Shown in pieces: positions 9,013 through 18,212 of a DNA stretch of 22,943 bases. How positions within the stretch are numbered: the stretch's first letter is position 1; each line of letters opens with the position of its first letter. A program made the translations under genes and the position numbers. Source of the stretch: Ministeria vibrans ATCC 50519 (Eukaryota; Opisthokonta; Filasterea). The stretch spans positions 7,260 through 30,202 of the forward strand of contig CALSCP010002636.1 in assembly GCA_943704425.1 (NCBI GenBank), in the 5' to 3' direction. A model generated the notes under the pieces. The model was not told where the DNA came from and did no database searches. It saw nothing but the letters and a program-made list of their open reading frames with translations.

Positions 9013-10446
9013 TTAGTCGACCTCGGCGTTCTGGCCGCGCTTCTCGCCCGTCTCGCGTTCGCGGTCGAGCTCCTCCTTGGCCTTTGCCTCGTGAGCGCGA
9101 ATATCATCCATGGTCATGCCAAACCACTTGTCCATCCAGCAAACAACCTGTCGGTGGAACAGCGTGAAGATCTTCTTCTCCAGCTTCTGCACAAAGTGCT
9201 CGACTTTGTTCTGCAGGCCGAACCACTTGAAGTGCACCGAGACAAGCTTGATGGCAGTCATGACGGTCGCCTCGTCGCCCTGTGCGGCACAGTCAGCAAT
9301 CCACGTCTTGCTCAGCGGCCCTCGCTCGGCTTTGTCCGACCTCCACTTGGAGGGGTCTTCGCCCTCGACCATGGGCGGCGGCACATCGTTGGCAATGTCG
9401 ATCTTGACTACGTCGCGCCCTTTGAGTTGCTCCGGCGTCAGGTCGTGGATGTTGTCGTTTGCATCTCCAGTGCCTGCCACGTGGTGCGTCTGGATTACCA
9501 ACTCAAAGTCTTTTTTCATGTAGTCGGGGTTCTATAAGTCGTTTCATTTTTAGTTCTTTTGTCTCCAACAAAAAGAAATAATAATAATAAAATAATAGAA
9601 TAACTGAACCACTTGCAATTGAATCACAAACAAAAGAGCCAGCAAAGCCCGTCCAGAAGAAGCATTAAGAATAGTAATAAAACCACAACACCAATAACAT
9701 TATTATTGTGAAAGAGAAAGTATTCGCTCGACAACTGTGTCTTTCGGACATGTGAAAGTGCCTTCGTGAAGGTGGCGATTGCCACATAATGAACAAATGC
9801 CAACCATGGCTTGCGATTGGCTTGAGCGTAGAATGTGTTTTCCCAGTTGCCATGCGACACATTTATTGGCAGACGCACGAATCTCAACGAATAACGCAAC
9901 AAAAGAAGTAATATCGGAGCTTCTTACACTGAGAACCGTTCGGCAGAACGGGTAGGCATTCCAGGCCTTCTCGTGAATCTTTAACGAACCCTTTGGTGCA
10001 ATCATCTACAAAAGCAAAGGTAAGCGATTGGGTTGGATCACAGGCGAGCGGTGCTCGAAGCCAAACGTACACGCACAAACTTGGGCACTTTGCTCTCAAG
10101 ATGGTAGATTTTGTGTGTGTACTGTCCCTTCTCGCCAGGCATGTTCGGATCGTCGTAGGGCTCGTTGACAAGCACTTCAACGCCTATAATGTGCGGAAAG
10201 AGTGAGAGAGAAAAAAGCAAAAAAAAGTCAAAAATATGGGTATGAAACACCAAGAGAGTCAGAGTGATGAAGTAAAAGAAAGACACGCCAGGAGGAGAAG
10301 CGTAAGATGTCGTTTCGTGCGTCAAGATCGGTACCACTGCCACTCGTCAGTGGTGCGATGCATGTCCATTGTTTGACAGGAGGAAGACAACGAAGAAAAA
10401 AAAAAAAGGAAAAAAAAGATGACTTCTCATCAAAAGTGGAAGTCAT
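9013..10446 (-). CDS. Class I phosphatidylinositol transfer protein (PITP-alpha/beta-like)
   Basis: Four exons in the best model: 10335-10446 (uncertain), 10071-10183, 9928-10005 and 9013-9531, giving 273 residues against ~270 for human PITPs. Exons 2-4 are secure. They show [100 protein letters not shown] and a charged C-terminal tail. These match the START-like fold that swaps phosphatidylinositol and phosphatidylcholine between membranes in the cytosol. The first exon is doubtful. The phase-1 join at GSG/GVEV fits, but upstream residues include a run of Phe from a T-rich tract and lack the family KEYRVxLPxxVDEY strand. The true start may lie in a missed exon or be damaged by homopolymer sequencing error. 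Intron 3 (9532-9927) is 396 bp, far longer than its neighbours. Confidence 0.85.
9532..9927 (-). other. Long PITP intron with in-frame ORF and Cys/His cluster
   Basis: The intron between VLS and NPDYM is 396 bp, a multiple of three. Reading straight through its donor stays open to a stop at 9703 and adds about 75 residues. These include [20 protein letters not shown], which looks like a CxxC..HxH..C zinc-binding cluster. Donor is AGT/GTAAGA and acceptor is TTATAG. It may be an alternative terminal exon, a relic exon or chance. Confidence 0.4.
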
Positions 10447-10559
10447 CCTTGACGATTGAGAGTCATTAGGACATTGTGATGGAGAAATGGGGAGCTGGCA
10501 GTCGACGACGGCGGCAAACGGGCAGGAAAGGCCCGACAGCGGCGGTGGAACGATAAAAA
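10447..10559. promoter_or_regulatory. Short divergent spacer between PITP and SAM-repeat gene
   Basis: This is the gap between the two proposed ATGs, and both starts are uncertain. A GATAAAAAATG sequence lies at its right end, so the plus-strand ATG at 10560 could instead follow a TATA-like box and sit in a UTR. Promoter role is inferred from divergent geometry. Confidence 0.3.
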
Positions 10560-10739
10560 ATGAGGCGCCATCCGGCCGAGTGCCACATATCAATAGCCCT
10601 TAACAGCAGCGATGCGAGAGAGGCGAGGCGCTTGTGCGGCACACGGCAGCCATCGGAGCAACGTAGGACAAGATCGACGGCGAGAACAGGCGTAAACACG
10701 ACCGCTGAGGTTCTTTTGTACATATTGCTCTTGAGCCTT

Positions 10740-10806
<67 letters not shown>

Positions 10807-11483
10807 CTTACTTCATCTCTCACTCTTCTTCTTCTTCTTCTTCTTCTTCTTCTTCTTCCCTCTTCTTCTTCTTAGCTCCTCAGCAAGGCGCATACCCTCC
10901 CCCCCAACAGGGAGGCCCCTACCCACCCCAGCAAGGCGCATACCCTCCCTCCCAACAAGGAGGCGCATACCCGCCTCAGCCACAGCAAGGCTATCCGCCT
11001 CAGCCACAGCAAGGCTATCCGCCTCAGCCACAGCAAGGCTATCCACCTCAACAACAAAGTGCCTACCCACCTCAGCCAGGCTACCCTCAGGGCTACCAGC
11101 CTCCAACACAGTCCCCCTACCCTCCCCCAACCCCCACTGCCGCTGCTGGTCCGCCGCCATCGGCGCCCCACGACGCGTACCCAACTAAGACGATGGCAGG
11201 CGCACCGCCACCCTCTGCCCCCTCCTACGACGCCGAACAGCCTCCTGCCTACGCACCAGTCTCAAGCGGCTCTGCCGCTACTTCTATCTCCACCATGTCT
11301 ATCGACAACGTCCAGTCCCTCCTGCACTCTATGGGCCTAGGCAGTGTTGCTCCCCGCTTCCGTGAAAATGGTGTTGACGGTCCATTCCTCGCAACCCTCT
11401 CTGAAACCGACCTCGTCAACGAACTAGGCCTGAGCAACCTTCAGGCTCGCAAGCTCATGTCATACGTCAACGCAAATCGCTGA
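10560..11483 (+). CDS. Pro/Tyr/Gln-repeat protein with C-terminal SAM domain
   Basis: The secure part is the last exon, from acceptor CTTCTTAG at 10874-10875 to the TGA at 11481. It encodes about a dozen units of the type QQGAYPP or QPQQGYPP, a Pro/Ala/Ser-rich linker, then a SAM domain in the last ~60 residues (NVQSLLHSMGLGSVAPRF, ENGVDGPFLATLSETDLVNE, LGLSNLQARKLMSYV). SAM domains mediate protein or RNA binding by oligomerisation, and YPP-type repeats are flexible and often membrane- or coat-associated. The function is unknown. Exon 1 is a guess: 10560-10662 with a GTAGGA donor gives the right phase and about 236 residues. An alternative start at 10490 with a GTGGAA donor, or use of the second acceptor at 10883, is also possible. 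The intron contains 65 T's, so an unspliced poly-Phe reading is rejected. Convergent with VPS35L. Confidence 0.65.
10742..10873. repeat. T65 homopolymer plus (CTT)n in intron
   Basis: Sixty-five consecutive T's (10742-10806) are followed by a CTT/TTC microsatellite (~10824-10873) that runs into the acceptor of the SAM-repeat gene. It is the longest homopolymer in the window. Its length is probably unreliable in the assembly. Confidence 0.95.
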
Positions 11484-11488
11484 ATAAA
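11483..11488 (+). terminator. AATAAA polyadenylation-like signal overlapping the stop
   Basis: The stop TGA of the SAM-repeat gene is followed directly by ATAAA, so AATAAA overlaps its last base. With only 74 bp to the VPS35L stop, both convergent transcripts must end in a very short or overlapping region. Confidence 0.35.
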
Positions 11489-11557
11489 AAATGCTTTCAT
11501 AAAACAAAAACACGCAAAGAGAAAAAGAGAAGGATCAAGAGAGAGAGAGACAATGTC

Positions 11558-12478
11558 TCAAACAAACTTGTCTGAAACAGCAGCAATGGCACGGACCAAC
11601 TCAGGATGGTCCTCGGCACACTCGCGGACGAGCAGACGGCAGTGCTGCACAATGCGCTTCATGCGTCGCCCGTCGACGCTAGGCTGTTTCCCCGCCAGGT
11701 TCCACAGACGCACAGCCATCACCGCTGTCCGTTTCGTGCTGACGTCTGTGAAAGTCATGATTCGCTCCACTAAGCCAATGCACAGCTCCAGAAGACGCTT
11801 GCTTGACTGCCATAATAAAACAAGCATTTGATATTAGAGATGGTATTAAGGTTAGGGTTGTTATTCGGGATAGGATTAAGGTTTAGGGGGTTCACTATAA
11901 TATTAATAATAATGATGACTTTTTTGGTTCTTACTGCTGAGTCTGTGTTCTCGCCAAGCTTTGCCATATGCGAGACAATCTCACCAATGACGGTGTTGAG
12001 AATGTCGTAGATAACATTCATAAAAGCTTTTGATTGTGCATAAAGTGTGTCGTTGGACTCGACTGAGTAAACAAAAGCGGAGGGAGAGAGAAGATGAGCA
12101 AATAAAACACGAACACAACAAATAAAAAAGACGTAATAATAATAATAATAATAATTATAATAATTATTATTAATATTATAATAATAATCTAATTATAATG
12201 ATCCCTCTCTATGTCTCTACCGTCTGTGATGTGGTACGGATACTTCTGTTGAGCGAGCGTGCAGCAAAGGGCGACCACTTCGGTGTACGCGCGTGCCTTG
12301 CCATCCCCCTTGGCATCCCACTCGTACTTGCCAACGGCAGACAGAAGACCCCGGAAGATGTACAGCTGAGTCTGTTCCGGGTGGTCAGGCGCGACAATGA
12401 GTGCTCCCAGAAACTGGTGTACATAGTCCACAAGGAACTTCTCCGTCGATTGCATCTTTCCATCGATTTCTAATTGAG

Positions 12479-12522
<44 letters not shown>

Positions 12523-15500
12523 TAGTCTCCTCTCATCTACTGGTCCCTCTTTCTTTACCAGTGTGCTGGGGGAGCTCTGAAATGGTCGAGATGGCGGCTT
12601 TGAAGAAGGAATCCGCCTGTGTAAGAGCCAAGTTGACCACAAGCACCTGAGCACAGATAAGGTAGAGACGCAGACGCGAAGGGACGTCGAAGATCGAGGG
12701 GATGGTGATGAAGTTGTAGGCGCCGCAGGCACGCACAAAGGCCGCCGTCTTGCGTGTATGGTTGCCGCCAACAATGTGTCGCGCAGTCATAATCAGACCT
12801 ATGGTGGGAGAAGAATGTAAAATGCTACGAGTCAATGTAGTGCGACGATACCATTGACAGAGTGCACTAGCATGACAAGGACGTAGTCGAGATTGGTGAA
12901 GGCGGCGCGTGCCTCAACACAAAAGTTCAATTGCTGCTCAAAGTCCCGGCCAAAATCGACCTTGCGAATAAAGTAGGCAATGAGATGGGAGATCTGACGA
13001 CGCTCGTCGTCAAAGCTGAGCGCGTCAATGGAGTCATGCAGCTGCTTGGCGACAAACATGAGTGCGTTGACAATGACGGGATCCGCAGTTGTCTCGTGCG
13101 AGTGTGCGCAAAACGCATCCATGACCATCTTGCATGCCTCCACCTTGCTCGACTCCTTTTGGAACAGGTCCAGGAACGGCATGAAGTTGTCCATGAAGAA
13201 CAGTGTGTGGAAGTCGTGTTCGTGGATCAAAAGCTGGCAAAAGAGAAAATTGATGTCAGTGAGAATAGAGAGACGGAGAGAAAGAAAAAGGGTTGATGTT
13301 GTGCAAAAGAATCGAATGCGTTACCTTTTGAATGACACTGAGAAGCTGAGGGTAGAGCTTCTCAAAAGCACGGTCGGGGGTGACACGCTGGATAATGTCG
13401 CCAAGAATGCCATTGACCTGGGCACTGCCAAAGTACTTGGCCGGGTACTCAATCCACACGTCCGCACACGCCATGTACTCGACGGGGTCCGTGACGTCCT
13501 GCGTCACTTGCCAGCACTATAGAGAGAGAGAGGTGAGGGAGAAAAAAAAACAATGTAATAGAGAGAAGGAAACAAAGTAATACAGAAAACAAGAAAGAAA
13601 GTAATAAAGAGAGACAGAGTGTGAAAAAGCGAGTGAAAAAAGTGACAATATGAGATGCAATATGAGGGAGATACACCACGAAAAATAGACAATTTCTCCC
13701 ACTACAGTTACCTCCTTGAAGATCTCTTGGCGATCTTCCTCGGGCGGCTCACAGAGAACCAGGTTAACACCAAGAGTGCGCTGCAGATGATGCTTCTTGC
13801 TGCCCAGCTCGTCTGCCTCGTTGATAAAGCGTGAGAAACGAGCAGCATGCTGCGCAATGTAGCTTGGCTCAAACGCACACATGATAGCATTAAGGACGTT
13901 GGATGCCTTGCAGTGGTCCGTGTACAGCTGTAGAATCTTCTGAAGTGTCTCCTACACACACAGAGGGAGAGGGAGAAAAAAACAAAGTGACAGAGAAAGA
14001 GAGAGAGAGAACAAAGTGATAAAGAGGAAGAAAGAAACAAAGTGATAAAGAAAGAAAGAAAGTGATAAAGAGGGAGAAAGAAACAAATTGATAAAGAGGG
14101 AGAAAGAAAGTGATAGAGAGAGAGAGGGAGACAAACATACAATATTAGCTGCTCTGATTTTTTTTTTAAGTTGTGATTGTGTTGTGTGTACCGGAGATGA
14201 CTTGTACGAGGTGCACTGAAGGATCCACTCAATGGCGGGTGAGAAGAGGTCGAGGTAGGTGAAAAGGTCCATGCGGTGCTGACTGCGCACCTGATCGACG
14301 GAGCGAGTGCGGACCTGCTGAAAAGTGACAAAAAAGTCGTCAACATTGTCCATGAGGTGGGAGCGGACGCCCGGCGCGACGTTCCAGCCCACACGGCACA
14401 GATACGCGCGCATGTAGATCTGCGCAAGGGGGTCGCCCACACCGCGAATCATGCGTGTGAGCCGGTTGAGTCCGTCCGAGTAGTCGTTGGTTTCCAGAAA
14501 AGAGTAGCACTTGAGAATTGCCATTTCGACGTACAGACGCGGAATCAGCTCACGGATCGATGCAATCTTGTAGAACCAGTTGCGACAGGGCTCCTTGGCG
14601 CTCTCGGGAACCATGGAAGCAGTAAAATTGTCTGAATGAAAAGCCCACACGGAGTAATGTCAATCACTCCTTGTCTTTGTGCGTTTAATCTCTTACCAGG
14701 AAGTTGCATTGGTTTCTGGTTGGGACGCTCGATGACCGCCTTGGATTTGATTCGGTCAAACACAAGACGCCCAAAACAGTCCAGAACGTTGGTCAGCAGA
14801 ACCCATTTGCTCGGGAAGAATCTACGACAAGAACAGAACAACTTTAGTTATCTATCTATAACTTTAATCTTTCTCCTCCCTCCTGTCTCTCCCAATCACT
14901 ATATTCTTTATCCTCCCTCCTGTCGCTCTCTATCACTTTATTCTTTCTCCTCCCTCATTTCTCTCTCTCTTTCTTACTTGATGACGCTCATATCAGCAAG
15001 CAACTTTGCCGCTTGAATGGCAATTTTGAGTGCTTTGACGCGCTGACCGGCCTCCCAGGACTTGTTGAGCTCCTGATTGAGCTGATCGATGCGCTTGACG
15101 TACTCTGACTGGCTTAGGTCGTCCATGCGCACCGGGCTATCTTCGTCGTCGAGCTCTTCAAGACGCTCTTTCACAGTGTCTGTGGACGTGGTTGCACTCT
15201 TCATCACCCCAACGCCACTCTAAAGAAAAGAATCAATTAGATGAAGCAGCAAAGACAAAACATCCCTTACCATTCCTTGGTCGGGCAGATAGCTACAGGT
15301 AATGGAGAGCTTCTCACTGGTTGTGTACTTGGCAAGAATGCCGGACGTCTTGGCCGACCAAGGCTCGAAGGAGTCGTCGACTTCGAGATGGACAGCGCCC
15401 GCAATCATCGGCGACGCCTGGTTCGACGCCGACGAATTGCTCCCGCTCACAATCGCCGACACAAGCGGGTCGAGCACGCTTATTGACGCCGCGCTGCTCA

Positions 15501-15797
15501 GGGGATCAGACGAGAGGGGGTCCGAGAAGCCTCCGGCGCTCAGAGGATCATCGTCGACAAGCGTAGCGGCCATGAGAGGGTCATCAATGACCATGGCCTT
15601 TTGTTTTTCTTTCACCGCCTTGGCCTCTTTGGCGACTTTGGCGAGCGCTATCCACACGGAAAATAGAAGTATACGTTACAACCTGACCCAGCGCACAGCG
15701 AGCGGCCGCCAACACAATCGGAAACTTCCCCACAAACCATTTCCGTCTTTTTTCTTCACTTTTTTTTTCTTTTTTTTTTTCTTCTCTCTCTCTCTCA

Positions 15798-15829
<32 letters not shown>

Positions 15830-16030
15830 CAACTCACACGCAATACCTTCTTCGTCGCCTCGCTCCTGGGCACTCACCGCCTTGTCCATGATACGCGCAC
15901 GCTCGAGCTCGGCCGACGTCAGCAGCGGATGCGCAATGACATTTCCCTGTGAGTTCGCAGCAAACGCGTTGCGCTCGCCCTCAAAGTCACGCGGGCGCGG
16001 ACGCCATTCACTAGGCTCTTCTGCAACCAT
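11558..16030 (-). CDS. VPS35L: VPS35L, scaffold of the retriever (Commander) recycling complex
   Basis: Twelve exons: 15847-16030, 15271-15647, 14978-15219, 14697-14821, 14192-14631, 13712-13951, 13325-13516, 12852-13233, 12559-12798, 12221-12469, 11935-12062 and 11558-11806. All joins keep frame and give 1015 residues, against ~963 in human. Landmarks include an N-terminal HPL (34-36) like the human HPLKP peptide, a DPL-rich linker, SFEPWSAKTSGILAKYTTSE, KRIDQLNQELNKSW, NWFYKIASIRELIPRLYVE, MIRGVGDPLAQIYMRAYLCR, FGRDFEQQLNFCVEAR, GGNHTRKTAAFVRAC and IVAPDHPEQ. With VPS26C and VPS29, VPS35L forms retriever, which works with the CCC complex to return cargo from endosomes to the surface. The alpha-solenoid character and the matches to C16orf62 rather than VPS35 make this assignment firm. 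The gene is divergent from the Ntn-hydrolase gene. Several introns carry long repeats. Confidence 0.94.
11807..11934 (-). repeat. VPS35L intron with telomere-like TTAGGG fragments
   Basis: On the plus strand the intron holds ATTAAGGTTAGGGTT and GGATTAAGGTTTAGGGGG, two related copies of a G-rich phrase containing TTAGGG, beside an AT-rich stretch. Copy number is too low to call an interstitial telomere. Confidence 0.4.
12134..12189. repeat. TAA microsatellite in VPS35L intron 10
   Basis: AATAATAAT followed by ATTATTAATATTATAAT gives a palindromic AT-rich block in the 156-bp intron at 12064-12220. Confidence 0.85.
12479..12520. repeat. (AC)n microsatellite in VPS35L intron 9
   Basis: About 20 uninterrupted AC units (GT on the transcribed strand) fill nearly half of the 88-bp intron at 12470-12558, right next to the AATTAG acceptor. 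Confidence 0.95.
13517..13711 (-). repeat. VPS35L intron 6 purine-rich minisatellite
   Basis: On the plus strand the 195-bp intron is a degenerate series of AACAAAGTAATA and AAGAAAGAAAGTAATAAAG units separated by GAGAGA. These are close to the units of the 13952-14191 intron. Confidence 0.65.
13952..14191 (-). repeat. VPS35L intron 5 purine-rich minisatellite
   Basis: At least five imperfect copies of a ~26-bp unit built on AAAGTGATAAAGAGGGAGAA (plus strand) lie at ~13985-14120 in a 240-bp intron. On the transcribed strand they read CTTTATCACTTTGTTTC. The unit recurs in other introns of the window. Confidence 0.75.
14822..14977 (-). repeat. VPS35L intron 3 tandem repeat, opposite orientation
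   Basis: The plus strand carries about three ~50-bp units containing TTTATCCTCCCTCCTGTC and TATCACTTTATTCTTTCTCC. The TATCACTTT core is the reverse complement of the AAAGTGATA core in intron 5, so the same repeat family is present in both orientations within one gene. Confidence 0.65.
15648..15846 (-). repeat. VPS35L intron 1 with T-rich and (CT)n tracts
   Basis: This 199-bp intron contains T runs at ~15760-15780 and a CTCTCT run at ~15782-15823 on the plus strand. The transcript therefore reads purine-rich GAGAGA just after the donor GTATTG. The acceptor is GGATAG. Confidence 0.7.
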
Positions 16031-16184
16031 GCGATACGATGCACAAAAGAAACTATAATATCAGAATAATCACATATTATGAGACTAATAGAGACCTACT
16101 TTTATATTGTGAGATCAGCCAACTTCACACTCTGAGTTAAAAACTTTAATCGTATCACTCAGTTCACTCTTTTATTATAGTCTG
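16031..16184. promoter_or_regulatory. 154-bp divergent promoter of VPS35L and Ntn-hydrolase genes
   Basis: This AT-rich spacer lies between two opposing ATGs. Each side has a TATTATAGT-like sequence upstream of its start: TTATTATAGTCTG before 16185 on plus, and GATATTATAGTTTC before 16030 on minus. The mirrored motif is a reasonable candidate initiator element. No experimental support. Confidence 0.5.
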
Positions 16185-16523
16185 ATGAAGCTCGCACTTG
16201 TCTGTGTTGCCTCACTGGTCGCGTGTGTGTATGCGTCCCCCCAGGGCTGCAAGGGCACCGCAAACCAATTCGAAATATGGGATGGTGAAGCAACGCTGAT
16301 GCGTAACACCACTCACGGCGAGCTGTACACAGTTCATAATGACTACGTAAGCGACGGGGGAGGGGAGGGCGCGCGTGAGTTGTGTTGCATGGAAAAAGTG
16401 CAAACTATCACCTGACTCGCTCTACGCGGGCACCAACGCCCCCTTCAAGCACGTCTGCCGCCTTCAGACAGACCGTGTGTGTGACGGGTTACTCCCTGGT
16501 GTTGAATAAGGTCCTCACAACCC

Positions 16524-16557
<34 letters not shown>

Positions 16558-17910
16558 GTCTCTTTGTCTCTTTGTCAAAGATTCGGCTGTTGCACCTCTC
16601 TGGGACGCCGTACGAGATGGGCTTTGCGCAGGGCACCCTCCTCAAGCAGGAGATTACCACCATGTTTGGGGAGTTCTCCAAGTTCCTTGACGAACAAGTT
16701 GACGATGTAAGAGCGCTGTCACCCAACACACAATCATAACAATCAGAATTATTGTTATGATTATTATTATTATTATTAGTGTAGTGTCCTCATTCTGTGT
16801 TATTATAGGCGCTCCCGCACGTCCCCGAGGCGCTGCGCAAGCTTATTGAAGACATTGGCATTCCAGCTGTTCTCGAATTGACTGCGGATCTGACAAAGGA
16901 CTTTACGCCTCAGGTTCAGACACGAAGAATATCACACACAAAGATGCACACCCCCCTTACCACTTGTTTTAGCACTTTTTTGACGAGATGCAGGGACTAG
17001 CCGACGGCACCGGGCTTGAGTACAAGAAGATCCTGCAGTTGCACATGTTCCCTGAACTGATCAAGGCGTCGTGCTCGATGCTGGGCGCATGGGGCCCCGC
17101 GACGAAGAACACGGGAATGCCCGGCGAGCTTTTGCAGCTGCGTGCACTCGACTGGGGTTTTGACAACCCACTGACCAAGTACCCGCTGGTTGCCGTGTAC
17201 CACCCGAACGAGGGCGACGGCGAGCCGTTTGCATCGCTCACCTTCAATGGGTTTGTCGGAACCATCACCGCCTACGGTACTCACCTTGGCATTTCGGAGA
17301 AGGTTTGGCTGCACTACAACGGATCCGACTCGCGTGCGGGCGTTCCGTTTACCTTTTTGATGCGCGACGTGGCGCAGTACGACCGCACCATCGACGACGC
17401 ACACAACCGCATGGTCAACACGCACCGCACCTGCTCCGTCTTCCTTGGTGTTGGCGGCCGCCACCTCAACCAGTTCCGTGCCATCGAGTACAGCTTGCAG
17501 CAAGTTGTCGCCTTCAACGACGTCAACTACCCGTACTACGCGGAGACGCACCCACAGCTCGACGGCGTCGTCTTTATCGACAAGCACTCGCAGCCTAGCA
17601 CAGACCCCTGCATGGGCTCCATCATGCAGGACTACTACGGCCGCTACAACCCAGCCGCCATTATCAACCTCATTTCTCTCTTTCAAGTTAGTTTTTAATA
17701 AGTTTTCATCGTCACAACTTCTTATTCACACCTTATTGTTTTATTTGCTAGACGGGCGATCTTCAAGCGGCCATCTACGACTTTGGTGCCAATGATTTCA
17801 TTGTGTCCGTGGCCGGTCCCGTCTCGGCCTCCAACGCTACCCTTGCCCCCGCTTATGACCGCCAGTTCCATCGCTTCCACATGACCCCTCTTTTTGCGCA
17901 CCACTGGTGA
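16185..17910 (+). CDS. Secreted cysteine Ntn-hydrolase (acid ceramidase/acyltransferase-like)
   Basis: Six exons: 16185-16346, 16399-16500, 16581-16706, 16809-16913, 16973-17686 and 17752-17910, giving about 455 residues. The end of exon 2 is the least certain: the GTTGAA donor is chosen because it keeps phase. A signal peptide, MKLALVCVASLVACVYA, is followed by a pro-region and IRLLHLSGTPYEMGFAQG. The probable nucleophile is Cys199 in KASCSMLGAWG. Downstream LQLRALDWGFD matches the RNLD-type motif of the choloylglycine hydrolase/acid ceramidase and AAT (C45) groups of Ntn hydrolases. Such enzymes mature by self-cleavage before Cys and cut or form amide bonds of acylated substrates, often in lysosomes. 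It resembles Dictyostelium dcd1-type proteins as I remember them. Substrate unknown. Confidence 0.8.
16525..16556. repeat. T32 homopolymer in Ntn-hydrolase intron 2
   Basis: Thirty-two T's form most of the polypyrimidine tract of the intron at 16501-16580, upstream of acceptor TGTCAAAG. Confidence 0.95.
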
Positions 17911-18212
17911 ATCTGGTGAATACAAGTTATAATCATTATTATAAGAATAAGAAGAGTATGTATGCACAGTGAAACATCTTCTTGGAAATACAGTTAATAC
18001 ACCATTACTCAATAATACTCACCAGGACGTTATTCAATGTCCTCCCTTAGCTTTCAGTCCCTTACACGAATGCATGAGTGCTCTACAGGTGACTTGATGT
18101 TAAACTCGAAAGAGGAAAAGTCTAATCTCTAAACTAAAATTCTAATCTCTAAACGAAAATTCTAAAGTGAAAAGTCTAAGAGCTTTTTATTTTATTTTCC
18201 CTCTCTTTCATC
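17911..18212. other. 302-bp spacer: 3' end of Ntn-hydrolase gene and M16 gene promoter
   Basis: An intergenic stretch between two plus-strand genes. The left part has AT-rich inverted pieces (TTATAATCATTATTATAA), and the right part holds a tandem repeat described separately. I see no coding exon or RNA gene. Confidence 0.6.
18121..18179 (+). repeat. 20-bp tandem direct repeat upstream of M16 gene
   Basis: Two adjacent 20-mers, TCTAATCTCTAAACTAAAAT and TCTAATCTCTAAACGAAAAT, differ at one base. They are followed by decayed copies starting TCTAAAGTGAAAAG and TCTAAG. The array ends ~35 bp before the ATG at 18213, so it lies in the promoter or 5' UTR. Confidence 0.85.

Noticed and set aside
9624-9902. 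Second minus ORF in the PITP intron
   Set aside because: Different frame from the PITP exon and no recognisable motif. The frame with Cys/His is reported instead.
10560-10875. Unbroken reading of the SAM-repeat gene through poly-Phe
   Set aside because: T65 and (CTT)n followed by AG is an intron end, and a 20+ Phe tract is not credible protein.
13952-14138. Minus-strand ORFs of Leu/Ser/Phe repeats
   Set aside because: Translation of the intronic minisatellite. The flanking exons splice in phase across it.
16997-17686. Minus-strand 229-codon ORF
   Set aside because: Antisense shadow of the main Ntn-hydrolase exon.
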